In this document: piece by piece, positions 1-7,745 of the stretch | Numbering within the stretch: position 1 is the first letter of the stretch | Layout: the number at the start of each line of letters is the position of its first letter | NCBI GenBank assembly: GCA_944325415.1 | Contig: CALUZW010000012.1 | Location: 1-64,000 of the forward strand | Source of the DNA: an uncultured Bacteroidales bacterium | GTDB lineage: Bacteria > Bacteroidota > Bacteroidia > Bacteroidales > UBA11471 | Direction of reading: 5' to 3' | Length of the DNA: 64,000 nucleotides | Made by a program: the position numbers and the translations under genes | Notes under the pieces: model-generated | What the model saw: the letters and a program-made list of their open reading frames with translations, nothing else | Databases searched by the model: none | Told to the model about the DNA's origin: nothing

Positions 1-76
1 AAGGTTGCTAAAACGGCGAAAGTACTCTTTCTTTTTCTTTTCGTCAGGAAGTACACTTTTAGTACGCCCGATAAAA

Positions 77-110
77 AAACCCTTGATAATCAGTTGATTA
101 CCAAGGGTTT
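77..110 (-). terminator. Rho-independent terminator of tRNA-Leu
   Basis: A 9-bp inverted repeat (77-85 with 102-110) lies just past the tRNA 3' end. On the minus strand it is followed by a short T-rich run (rc of 71-76). Confidence 0.75.
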
Positions 111-114
111 GAAG

Positions 115-198
115 TACCCAGAGCCGGGGTCGAACCGGCATGGAAGTGAATCCACTGGTGTTTGAGACCAGCGCGTCTACCGATTCCGCCATCTGGGC
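115..198 (-). tRNA. tRNA-Leu (anticodon CAA)
   Basis: Read on the minus strand, the segment folds as a class II tRNA. It has an acceptor stem GCCCAGA/TCTGGGT with discriminator A, an anticodon arm CTGGT-CTCAAAC-ACCAG giving anticodon CAA, a long variable arm typical of leucine tRNAs, and a T arm with GGTTCGACCCC. CCA is not encoded. A Bacteroidetes-type promoter lies just upstream and a terminator just downstream, so it is a single-gene transcript. Confidence 0.95.
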
Positions 199-212
199 TC
201 GATAAAGCGTTG

Positions 213-243
213 CAAAGGTAGTGATTCTTTTGTGGTTTGCAAA
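213..243 (-). promoter_or_regulatory. Promoter of tRNA-Leu
   Basis: On the minus strand TTTG (240-243) is separated by 19 bp from TACCTTTG (213-220). This matches the Bacteroidetes -33 TTTG / -7 TAnnTTTG consensus and points at the tRNA 5' end at 198. Confidence 0.8.
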
Positions 244-570
244 TTTTTTCACGTTTTTTTTTCGCTGATTGTGGCCTGTCTGCCTGCCGATGATATTTGC
301 CCCAGGTCGGGTCGTAGTGTGTTGTGGCGATATCTTGCCGCATGGTTGTGAGGGGGAAGTCTGCCGCGTGTCTTGAATGGTGTGCGGCTGCGTGCCGTAT
401 TTGTTTTGCAGGCAGGCACGAGGAGCCCTTTGAGCTGTTCGGCGGTGATGGAACAGGTGTTGCGCGTGCATTGAAAAGGTTGTTTTTTATCTAAAAAAAA
501 TCTTTTTCCGGGTCGTGTTGCCGAAATTATGTAGTATATTAGCCGTACCAACTTTGATATCTATTTTGCT
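244..570. other. Intergenic stretch without a recognisable gene
   Basis: This is the space between the tRNA-Leu promoter and manC. The part from about 290 to 470 is GC-rich and resembles coding DNA in base composition. The short open frames in it on both strands have no recognisable motif and no sensible start context. No clear TAnnTTTG promoter for manC was found; the last 90 bases before manC are AT-rich and may hold one. Confidence 0.5.
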
Positions 571-1650
571 ATGGGAGCAAACCGTTATTGTGTGATTATG
601 GCCGGCGGTGTAGGCAGCCGTTTCTGGCCGTTCAGCCGGGCCGACCGTCCGAAGCAGTTTCTTGACCTTTTCGGTATGGGGCGTTCGTTGTTGCAGATGA
701 CGTATGACCGTTTTGCGGCCATTGTTCCGCCCGACCATATATTTGTCTCTACGCATGAGCAGTATGTCGACCTGGTGATGCAGCAGTTGCCCGAGGTACC
801 GCGCGAGCGCATCCTGGCCGAGTCGCAGCGGCGCAACACGGCGCCGTGTGTGGCATGGGCAGCCTATCACATACGGGCGCTCGACCCCGAGGCGACGCTT
901 GTGGTTACACCTGCCGATCATCTGATTCTCCGTGAAGAGGTGTTTCGTGGGGCGATATTGCAGGGTATGGATTTCGTCGAGGAGCTTCCGTGCCTGCTGA
1001 CCTTGGGCGTGAAGCCTACCCGTGCCGAGACGGGATATGGGTATATACAGATAGGCGATGAGTCGAAAGGTGCCATTCGCACGGTGAAGACCTTTACTGA
1101 GAAGCCCAACCGCGAGCTGGCTCAGGTGTTTGTAGACAGTGGTGAGTTTTTCTGGAATTCTGGTATCTTCATTTGGAAAGCGCAGTCGATAATCGATGCC
1201 ATCAAGCGTTATCTGCCTGAGATTTCGATGCGTTTTGAGTCGTGTACCGAGAGTTTCGGTCGTCCCGGTGGCGAATCTGTGGTACAAAAGCATTTGGCTG
1301 CCTGCCCCAATATATCGATTGATATAGGCATCATGGAGAAGGCCTCCGACGTGTATGTACTGTGTGCCGAGTTCGGTTGGAGCGACGTAGGCACGTGGGG
1401 GTCGCTTTATGCCCTGTCGCAGAAAGATACGAGCGATAATGTCGTGCTGCACGGCCGTGCCACCTGTTACGACAGTCATCGTAACATTATCTCTACTTCG
1501 GAGAAGAAGCTGGTCATTCTCGACGGCCTCGAAGATTACATTGTTACCGACTCGGAGAATGTGTTGCTCATCTGCCGCAAGAGCGAGGAGCAGCGAATCC
1601 GTCAGTTTGTCAACGATGCCAAGACCCGTTTTGGAAATGAATATGTATAG
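571..1650 (+). CDS. manC: Mannose-1-phosphate guanylyltransferase
   Basis: This cytoplasmic enzyme makes GDP-mannose from mannose-1-phosphate and GTP for polysaccharide and glycoprotein glycan synthesis. The N-terminus carries the nucleotidyltransferase signature (MAGGVGSRFWPFSR, then RPKQF), followed by VTPADH around residue 113 and a TEKPN segment near 177. At 359 aa it is the short form: the C-terminal phosphomannose isomerase cupin domain of bifunctional ManC/AlgA proteins is absent. The ATG at 571 opens directly into the first beta strand. The gene stands alone, with tRNA-Leu divergent upstream and a strong terminator at 1684-1729. The family call is firm; which glycan it feeds cannot be read from this locus. 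Confidence 0.95.
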   Translation: MGANRYCVIMAGGVGSRFWPFSRADRPKQFLDLFGMGRSLLQMTYDRFAAIVPPDHIFVSTHEQYVDLVMQQLPEVPRERILAESQRRNTAPCVAWAAYHIRALDPEATLVVTPADHLILREEVFRGAILQGMDFVEELPCLLTLGVKPTRAETGYGYIQIGDESKGAIRTVKTFTEKPNRELAQVFVDSGEFFWNSGIFIWKAQSIIDAIKRYLPEISMRFESCTESFGRPGGESVVQKHLAACPNISIDIGIMEKASDVYVLCAEFGWSDVGTWGSLYALSQKDTSDNVVLHGRATCYDSHRNIISTSEKKLVILDGLEDYIVTDSENVLLICRKSEEQRIRQFVNDAKTRFGNEYV

Positions 1651-1683
1651 CCGGAGGTAAGACTGCGGCTTGATGTATACAGG

Positions 1684-1729
1684 GAGGTTGTGCCGGTGGG
1701 GAAGCCCCAGGCACAGCCTCTCTTTTTTT
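1684..1729 (+). terminator. Rho-independent terminator of manC
   Basis: An 11-bp stem (1684-1694 with 1710-1720, one G-T pair) encloses a smaller GGGG/CCCC hairpin and is followed by an eight-T run. Confidence 0.85.
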
Positions 1730-1770
1730 CGGTATTTTTTTCTCTCTTTTCCTTTTTTCCCTTTTTCTTC

Positions 1771-1810
1771 CTCTCTCCCTCTCTCCCTCTCTCCCTCTCT
1801 CCCTCTCTCT
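1771..1810. repeat. Pyrimidine octamer tandem repeat (CTCTCTCC)n
   Basis: Four perfect copies of CTCTCTCC (1771-1802) are followed by a partial CT-only copy to 1810. The repeat sits in a longer almost pure pyrimidine tract (about 1720-1811). Its right end can pair with the GAGGGAGAGGG that follows (1814-1826). It lies between manC and the flavodoxin-like gene. Confidence 0.9.
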
Positions 1811-1940
1811 GAACAGAGGGAGAGGGCGGCGTAGACCCTTTGTGTATGTCGGCGACGGGGGCGATGTGCCGTGCTGAACAATCTGCTCTCGGAGTATGTT
1901 TCTTATGTATCCCTGTTTTGTTGTTGAGGAGATTTTGGGT

Positions 1941-2441
1941 ATGAAAGAGAACATAGGAGTGATTTATGATACCTCTCCCCAAGTGGACGAGGTGGTGGAG
2001 GTATTGCTCGGCAGCCTTTCCCTGGCGCGGCAGTCGGCGCAGCCCGTCAGGGAGGTGTGGGGCGGCTGGTTGTGCCGTTACGACGTGATGATGCTGGTGT
2101 CGGCTTTTTGGGGCGACGTGTTTCTCCCCGGCGAATGGCACCGATTTTTTGAGCGGGTGGGGATAGACTCCTTTTCGGGTCGCACATTGGTGCCGGTGGC
2201 GACGTCGCGGCCGCTTGTGGTGAGTATGGCGCCGGTCTTGCGGCGGCTTTTCCGGCCGGTATGTGTGCGGGTGGTATGGCCTGTCGAGGTGTTTTTTATA
2301 CCCGAGGGGCATTTTGCCGAGGCGGGAAATGGTGCGGGAGCTACGCGGCAGGTCGACGAGTGGCTGTCGGTATTCGGCCGTTGCGGTCGGGCCGACGACG
2401 GTGCTTATTCGACCGACAGGCTGTCGGGTTGTAGCGATTGA
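1941..2441 (+). CDS. Divergent flavodoxin-like protein
   Basis: The 166-residue product resembles long-chain flavodoxins in outline. It has a first strand IGVIYDTS, a central YDVMMLVSAFWGD followed by LPGEWHRFFERV (compare the YD-x-LIIG-x-PTW and DWEGFYD regions of flavodoxins), an FSGRTLVPVAT strand, and a late WPVEVFFIPEG segment like the WP-x-EGY-x-F motif. The phosphate-binding loop normally T/S-x-T-G-x-T is replaced by DTSPQVDE, and the 90s GxGDQ loop is not recognisable, so FMN binding is uncertain. ATG 1941 is preferred over the in-frame ATGs at 1896 and 1905 because the fold starts there. The last 37 bases overlap the 3' end of the convergent GH3/beta-lactamase gene. Assignment is from motif layout only. 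Confidence 0.6.
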   Translation: MKENIGVIYDTSPQVDEVVEVLLGSLSLARQSAQPVREVWGGWLCRYDVMMLVSAFWGDVFLPGEWHRFFERVGIDSFSGRTLVPVATSRPLVVSMAPVLRRLFRPVCVRVVWPVEVFFIPEGHFAEAGNGAGATRQVDEWLSVFGRCGRADDGAYSTDRLSGCSD

Positions 2442-5416
2442 TAGATGACCGATTGTATGCGGGTGCGAATGTTCGTGTCGAAAAGACTGGTGTTCCATCG
2501 GTGGGGATATACCCGGTTACTGAGAAAAATATAGATAATGTCGTTGTCGGGGTCGACCCAGAAGGCGGTCCCGGTATATCCGGTGTGCCCGTAGACCGAG
2601 GCGGGGGCCTCTTCGCAGGTGGGACTGTTCTGCGGTCTTTCGGGGTCGGGCTTGTCAAATCCCAGTCCACGGCGACTCAGAGAGCTTTTTTCGGTGGTAA
2701 ATTTCAGCACGGTAGTAGGTTCGAAATAGTCTTCGAGACCGTAAGTTCCGTTGTTTTGGAGCATCTGCAATATCTTGGCCATGTCGCGGGCATTGGAAAA
2801 AAGTCCGGCATTACCGCTGACGCCGCCGAGAAAGCAGGCCAGTTCGTCGTGGGGATAACCCGTGATGAGCTGTTTGCGGAAGAGCTGGTCGTTCTCGGTG
2901 GGGGCGATTTGGCTCACGGGAAATTTCTCGCGGGGCTTGAACGTCGTGTGGTAGGCCCCGATGGGTTGCAGGAGACGGCGGTCGATAAACCGGTCGAGCG
3001 GCTCACCCGAGACCCGCTCGGTAAGTTTTTGCAGAATGACGAAGTTGAGATCGCTGTATCGGTATTGGCGGTCGGCCCGCGAGACCGAAAGTATTTTGTG
3101 CCAGATGCTGTCGGAGAGTGACGGCGAGGCATACAGCCCGTCGGCAATGAGTGTGGGGAATGTTTTATTTTTCTCTTCGTTGAAAAGCCAGGGTTTCAGC
3201 CGGCTCTCCTGGCGGGCAAACCACTCCCGGTCTACCTGGACGGGGTATTCGCTGTCGCGGCCGCGTTTGAGTAGAGGCGGGGTGTAGCTGTCGGGGTCGA
3301 TGAGCAGACGACGCAGAGAGATGCCTGCCGGAAGTCCGCTCTCGTGCATCAGCGTCTGCCGCAGGGTGATGGCCGATAGACCGTAGTCGCGCATCTCGGG
3401 CAGATAGAAACAGAGCGGTGCGTTGAGGCTTACCTGCTCGTGGTCGTTGAGCCACATGATGGCGGGCAGGGTGCCCATGGCTTTGGTGATGGAGGCCAGG
3501 TCGTAGAGGTCGTCGCTCTCTACGGCGTGGCTCTTTTCGTAGTCGAAGTGGCCGAAGGCCCGGTCGTAAATGATTTTTTTGTGGCGGGTGATAACAATCT
3601 GGCAGCCCGGAAAGGCCATGCTGTCGATACCCTCCTGTACGATGCTGTCGATGTGGCACAGGGTGCGGCTGTCCATACCTACCTCTTCGGGGTAGGCGTG
3701 TCCCAGCCGACATTCGGGCGTGTAGAGGCCGCTGCCGGCCGGATAGGGACCTGCCGTCACGGGCAGTTTCCCGTCGGTCGCACTTCCGCCGAAGAGTGCC
3801 TCGGCGGCACACTCCTGCATGACGGGAGTGTTTTCATAGGCCATCACTACGGCGTCGGCCTCGGCGATGAGGGCATCATACTCCGGCAGGGTGTAGGGCG
3901 AAGAGAAGAAGACGAGGATTTTCCCCTTTGCCTTTTTCAATATCTTTTGTGCCAGCTGGCGATCTTCTTCTTTTCGGGAGAAGAGTGCGACAATGGTTGT
4001 CGTGCTGTGGGTAATGACATCGATGATGCCCTTTATCTCCTCCTCGCTCGATGCGGCATGGAGACGGCTTACATAGGAGATGGGGGCGTATTCACGCAGC
4101 CTGTCGACAAACGGTGCGGCATTCTGCGCTCCGACCGTGATGACACCGAACCGCTGCCGGTTGAGGTGGGTGAACGGGAGTACCTCGTCGCGGTTTTCGA
4201 GCAGGGTGATGGCCTGTGCCGAGAGTCGGCGTATGAGGAGGCGCGACTCGGGACTGTTCAGCTCCTCGGTCAGGGAATCGGTCTCGACCGTCGGCCGGGT
4301 GTGTAACCCCAGAATATATTTGTATTGCAGTACCTTGCGGCAGTGGCGGTCGATGATTTCCTGCGGGAGTGTGCCGTTTTGGTAGCTTTGCAGCAGTTGC
4401 TCAAATTCGGCTTCGGGTTTCAGCGGTTTCAGCAGAATGTCGTTTCCTGCCAGCAGTGCGTCGAGGGCGATAGAGGCCGAGCGGGCCCCTTTCATTTCAA
4501 GAGCATCGGTAAATATCAGTCCGTCGAAACCCATCTCTTCTTGCAGCAGCGAGGTAACGATGCGGGGCGACAGTGAGGAGGGCTGGCTGCCGGTGCTGTC
4601 GAGAGCCGGTACCAGCAGGTGTCCCACCATGAGGCCCGAAAATCCGGCCTGGATATAACGTGTGAACGGGAGCAGTTCGCAGGTGTCGAGGTGGGCGCGG
4701 TCGCGCAGAACCGAGGGCAGGGTGTGGTGTGAGTCTTCGTGGGTGTCGCCGTGGCCGGGGAAGTGCTTGCCGACGGCCATCACACCCTCGTCTTCGAGCC
4801 CTTGTGCGTAGAGGCGGGCCTTGCGGCTTACATTGTCGGGATTTTCGCCGAACGAGCGGTTGCCGATAACGGGATTCTGCGGATTGCTGTTGACATCGAG
4901 TACCGGGGCGAAGTTGACCTGTATGCCCATGCGGCGGCAGGCACGGCCCATTTCGCGCCCGTAGGCATAGATGAGCGAGTCGTCGGCGACGGCACCCAGA
5001 GTCATGTTGCGGGGGTAGGAGGGCGTATCTTTCAATCGCATGGCAAGGCCCCACTCTCCGTCCATGGTAATCAGCAGCGGTACGCGGGCCAGCGACTGGG
5101 CCATGTTGGTGAGGGTGGCTTGGTCGGGGGCCGTCCCTTTGGAGAAGAGCAGTCCGCCCACATGACACTGCTCGATGAGGGCGCGGAGCCGTTCTTTATT
5201 CCGTTCGTTCAGGTTGTTTTCGACCCCGACGACAAACAGCTGCCCGATGCGTTCGGGCACCGAGAGCCGCTGCATGACCGAGTCGACCCACTGATTCATC
5301 GCCCGCTGGTCGACCTCTCTCATCAGACGGGGGGGCTGACGTGCCTGCGCTGTTGCGAGCCACGCCGTTCCACACAGGAGAAAGAGGAGGAAAATTTTTT
5401 TCAAGTCGTTATGCAT
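2405..5416 (-). CDS. GH3 beta-N-acetylhexosaminidase fused to serine beta-lactamase-family domain
   Basis: This is a secreted 1003-aa two-enzyme protein. A signal peptide (1-24) precedes a NagZ-type GH3 domain with KHFPGHGDT and the DSH that follows it near residue 215 (the general acid/base histidine motif of NagZ) and FTDALEM near 300 carrying the nucleophile Asp. A GH3 C-terminal domain runs to about 565. From about 585 follows a class C beta-lactamase/DD-peptidase/esterase domain with SITK near 642, YSD near 785 (usually YxN) and HTG near 942 (in place of KTG). The likely substrates are GlcNAc-MurNAc peptides in the periplasm; the second domain may be a peptidase or esterase rather than a true beta-lactamase. 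It starts 17 bp after the 5'-nucleotidase stop, so the two form an operon. Confidence 0.92.
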   Translation of the reverse strand: MHNDLKKIFLLFLLCGTAWLATAQARQPPRLMREVDQRAMNQWVDSVMQRLSVPERIGQLFVVGVENNLNERNKERLRALIEQCHVGGLLFSKGTAPDQATLTNMAQSLARVPLLITMDGEWGLAMRLKDTPSYPRNMTLGAVADDSLIYAYGREMGRACRRMGIQVNFAPVLDVNSNPQNPVIGNRSFGENPDNVSRKARLYAQGLEDEGVMAVGKHFPGHGDTHEDSHHTLPSVLRDRAHLDTCELLPFTRYIQAGFSGLMVGHLLVPALDSTGSQPSSLSPRIVTSLLQEEMGFDGLIFTDALEMKGARSASIALDALLAGNDILLKPLKPEAEFEQLLQSYQNGTLPQEIIDRHCRKVLQYKYILGLHTRPTVETDSLTEELNSPESRLLIRRLSAQAITLLENRDEVLPFTHLNRQRFGVITVGAQNAAPFVDRLREYAPISYVSRLHAASSEEEIKGIIDVITHSTTTIVALFSRKEEDRQLAQKILKKAKGKILVFFSSPYTLPEYDALIAEADAVVMAYENTPVMQECAAEALFGGSATDGKLPVTAGPYPAGSGLYTPECRLGHAYPEEVGMDSRTLCHIDSIVQEGIDSMAFPGCQIVITRHKKIIYDRAFGHFDYEKSHAVESDDLYDLASITKAMGTLPAIMWLNDHEQVSLNAPLCFYLPEMRDYGLSAITLRQTLMHESGLPAGISLRRLLIDPDSYTPPLLKRGRDSEYPVQVDREWFARQESRLKPWLFNEEKNKTFPTLIADGLYASPSLSDSIWHKILSVSRADRQYRYSDLNFVILQKLTERVSGEPLDRFIDRRLLQPIGAYHTTFKPREKFPVSQIAPTENDQLFRKQLITGYPHDELACFLGGVSGNAGLFSNARDMAKILQMLQNNGTYGLEDYFEPTTVLKFTTEKSSLSRRGLGFDKPDPERPQNSPTCEEAPASVYGHTGYTGTAFWVDPDNDIIYIFLSNRVYPHRWNTSLFDTNIRTRIQSVIYQSLQPDSLSVE

Positions 5417-5433
5417 ACATTCTTATCGATAGG

Positions 5434-6921
5434 TTATTCACAGATGATTCTTTCTCCGGTTGCAACCGATATGCCACCGCTCTTCTCTGTGGAGTCTTTG
5501 ATGGCGGCCGCGATAATATCGCGCAGCAGAAACGGAGTGTCGGTGCGTTGCAGGCATCGGGTGAGCGGTGTCATGCCATCGCCGCCGTTTGCCACAAAGT
5601 CGGTAGTGGCCATGCAGTAGCGGCGCCATGGCCGCACCCTCTTCCCGCCTATGGTGAGGTGCTTTGCCTTTTTATCGGGTGAGACAATGAGACGCACTTC
5701 CCGGCTTACACCCTCTCCGCCCCGGGCGGCGATGATGTCGAAGAGCTGTCGCACCTCTCGCCCTCGCAGCGTAAGGTAGCAGATGCGATTCTCAAACGGG
5801 TAGCAGGCCATGATGTCTCCGCGGGTGATAGGCCCCTGTGCGATGTCGCGGCGTATGGCACCCATGTTTATGAGGGCGAAGTCGCAACGGCGGTTTTCTT
5901 TGCAGGCCTGGGCTGCAAGCACGTCGGCGGTAAAGTCGGAGAGGGCACTTTGCGGCCGCTCTATCTTCATGCGGTGGAGGGCTCTCCCCACGACGGTGCC
6001 TGTTGTCTTTTCCAGCGGTTGCCTGAATGTGTCGATGAGGGCCTTTGTTTCCGGGCTGGCCAGGCTGTCGTATCGGGCTGTCAGAGGTATGGTATAGCCG
6101 TCGAGCCGACCCCGGTCGTAGCTTACGACTCCGAGGTGCAGGCCTTTCTCGCCTGTCTGTACGATACACACCGGGTTGTCTTTTCCGGCGATGTTCAGGC
6201 TCCTTGTCAGCAGGGTGTGCGAGTGCCCGCCGACGATGAGGTCGATGTCTTTGCTCCGTCGGGCCAGGAGGGTGTCCTGCTCGATGCCCATGTGCGAGAG
6301 GACGATGATGAGTTCGGCTCCGCACTTCCGTAGACTGTCGGCGGTGTGTAGAGCAGCCGCGATGCCGTCGCGGCAGACGATACCCGCTATCTTCTCGGCA
6401 TCTACCATCGATTGCAGGTCTACCCCTACACCGAGAATACCTGTCTTCACCCCGCCAATCTCTTTGATGATACCGGCCTTGAAGAGTCCGTCGAGCGGGG
6501 TGCCGCTCACGTCGTAGTTGCAGTTGACAATCTCGGGCCGGGCCTTCCGGTAGAGGGCAGCCAGGGCCTCTGTACCGTTGTCGAACTCATGGTTGCCCGG
6601 CGTGATGACGTCGTAGCCCAGCCGGTTGATGAGGACCATGTCGGCCCGGCCGTGATACATGGTGAAGTAGGGGGTTCCCTGCACGGCGTCTCCGGCATCG
6701 ACCAGCAGTATGGCTTTCCCGCTGCGTCGCAGACTGTCGATGACGGCTTCCCGGCGCAGAAAGCCACCGGTGGTATCAGTGGTATCGTCCGAGAGAGGGT
6801 CTATCTGGCTGTGTATGTCGTTGGTGTGGACGATGAGCAGCCCTTTTTCCTGAGCTTGCGTTTCGGCGCACCAAGCCGAGAGGAGCAGAAGCAGATAGAG
6901 CGGTATCCGGAGCAGATGCAT
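5434..6921 (-). CDS. Secreted 5'-nucleotidase / UDP-sugar hydrolase family protein
   Basis: This periplasmic calcineurin-like phosphoesterase (UshA/NutA family) should hydrolyse extracellular nucleotides or UDP-sugars. ATG 6921 is chosen because it begins a clear signal peptide (MHLLRI, a leucine run, AQA) that an upstream in-frame start would bury. Metal-binding motifs appear in order: HTNDIHS, AGDAVQGTP, TPGNHEFDNG, LSHMG and VGGHSH. A 5'-nucleotidase C-terminal domain follows (SDFTADVL, NMGAIRRDI, PITRGDIMACYPFENR). Many Bacteroidetes split these two domains into adjacent genes; here they are one 495-aa chain. It is the first gene of a two-gene minus-strand operon with the GH3/beta-lactamase fusion. 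Confidence 0.92.
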   Translation of the reverse strand: MHLLRIPLYLLLLLSAWCAETQAQEKGLLIVHTNDIHSQIDPLSDDTTDTTGGFLRREAVIDSLRRSGKAILLVDAGDAVQGTPYFTMYHGRADMVLINRLGYDVITPGNHEFDNGTEALAALYRKARPEIVNCNYDVSGTPLDGLFKAGIIKEIGGVKTGILGVGVDLQSMVDAEKIAGIVCRDGIAAALHTADSLRKCGAELIIVLSHMGIEQDTLLARRSKDIDLIVGGHSHTLLTRSLNIAGKDNPVCIVQTGEKGLHLGVVSYDRGRLDGYTIPLTARYDSLASPETKALIDTFRQPLEKTTGTVVGRALHRMKIERPQSALSDFTADVLAAQACKENRRCDFALINMGAIRRDIAQGPITRGDIMACYPFENRICYLTLRGREVRQLFDIIAARGGEGVSREVRLIVSPDKKAKHLTIGGKRVRPWRRYCMATTDFVANGGDGMTPLTRCLQRTDTPFLLRDIIAAAIKDSTEKSGGISVATGERIICE

Positions 6922-7073
6922 AAATTCAGAGCTGTATAAAATATATAGACGAAAATACGAAACTTTGTCCCGCCTGAGCGGACCTTCGCGATAATTAACA
7001 TTTATTAGTTGCCAAGAGTTTGGTAGGGATAGCCTCTCGCTGCCTCTGCAACGTGCAAAAAAGCACACATTCA

Positions 7074-7105
7074 TTTGGTTATGCCATAAAAATTTTGTTA
7101 CTTTG
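7074..7105 (+). promoter_or_regulatory. Promoter of rplS
   Basis: TTTG (7074-7077), a 20-bp spacer and TTACTTTG (7098-7105) match the Bacteroidetes -33/-7 consensus with one mismatch. This leaves an untranslated leader of about 80 nt before the rplS ATG at 7191. Confidence 0.7.
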
Positions 7106-7190
7106 CCCCGCTTTTCGTAATCTCTGGCAGGGAAGAGTGTTACCTGTTTATATTACGTTTCAATACAAACATTTTAAATAGCTATTAAAA

Positions 7191-7538
7191 ATGGACTTGA
7201 TCAAAGTTGCAGAAGAGGCTTTTGCTACGGGCAAACAACACCCCTCGTTCAAGAGCGGTGATACCGTAACGGTGGCCTACCGCATCAAAGAGGGTAACAA
7301 AGAGCGTATCCAACAGTATCGCGGTGTTGTTATCCGCATCTCGGGTTGCGGTGAGAAAAAGCGTTTTACAGTGCGCAAAATGTCGGACAACGTGGGTGTA
7401 GAGCGTATCTTCCCCCTCGAATCGCCGTTTATCGACAGCATCACTGTAAATAAAGTGGGTAAAGTACGTCGCGCCAAATTGTACTATTTGCGCAGCCTTA
7501 CCGGAAAGAAAGCCCGCATCAAAGAAAAAAGAGGATAA
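7191..7538 (+). CDS. rplS: Large ribosomal subunit protein L19
   Basis: The 115-aa product is a full-length L19 with the typical core: a [10 protein letters not shown] segment, [12 protein letters not shown], the [12 protein letters not shown] loop and the basic [22 protein letters not shown] tail region. It binds 23S rRNA at the 30S-50S interface. It has its own promoter and a strong terminator, so it is monocistronic here rather than part of an rpsP-rimM-trmD-rplS operon. Confidence 0.98.
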   Translation: MDLIKVAEEAFATGKQHPSFKSGDTVTVAYRIKEGNKERIQQYRGVVIRISGCGEKKRFTVRKMSDNVGVERIFPLESPFIDSITVNKVGKVRRAKLYYLRSLTGKKARIKEKRG

Positions 7539-7560
7539 GGATTTCCTTGTATCTCTCTAT

Positions 7561-7601
7561 ACAGAGCCCCGTCTTTCAGAAGTACGGGGCTCTGTGTTTT
7601 T
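7561..7601 (+). terminator. Rho-independent terminator of rplS
   Basis: An 11-bp perfect stem (7561-7571 with 7585-7595) is followed by GTTTTT, 22 bp after the rplS stop. Confidence 0.88.
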
Positions 7602-7689
7602 GGAGCCTGTCCCATACTCTGGGAGGCTCTCCATGCCCAATGAGGTGTACCCGATTCCTGTGTGCAGGTTTCTCTCCGAGGTCGAAAAG

Positions 7690-7729
7690 AAACGAGCAGC
7701 GGTCGCCGTATGGCGACCGCTGCTCGTTT
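7690..7729 (-). terminator. Long perfect hairpin ending the DUF5723 operon
   Basis: An 18-bp perfect inverted repeat (7690-7707 with 7712-7729, 4-nt loop) lies 16 bp past the stop of the minus-strand gene ending at 7746. A CTTTT run follows it on that strand. Confidence 0.8.
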
Positions 7730-7745
7730 ATGAATGGAAAGATTT

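Noticed and set aside
249-551. A 100-codon minus-strand frame between tRNA-Leu and manC
   Set aside because: It overlaps the tRNA-Leu -33 region side, has no motif, and its composition is that of intergenic DNA.
487-1881. A minus-strand open frame of about 464 codons opposite manC
   Set aside because: It is antisense to a clear nucleotidyltransferase; its N-terminal part is translated from the pyrimidine repeat.
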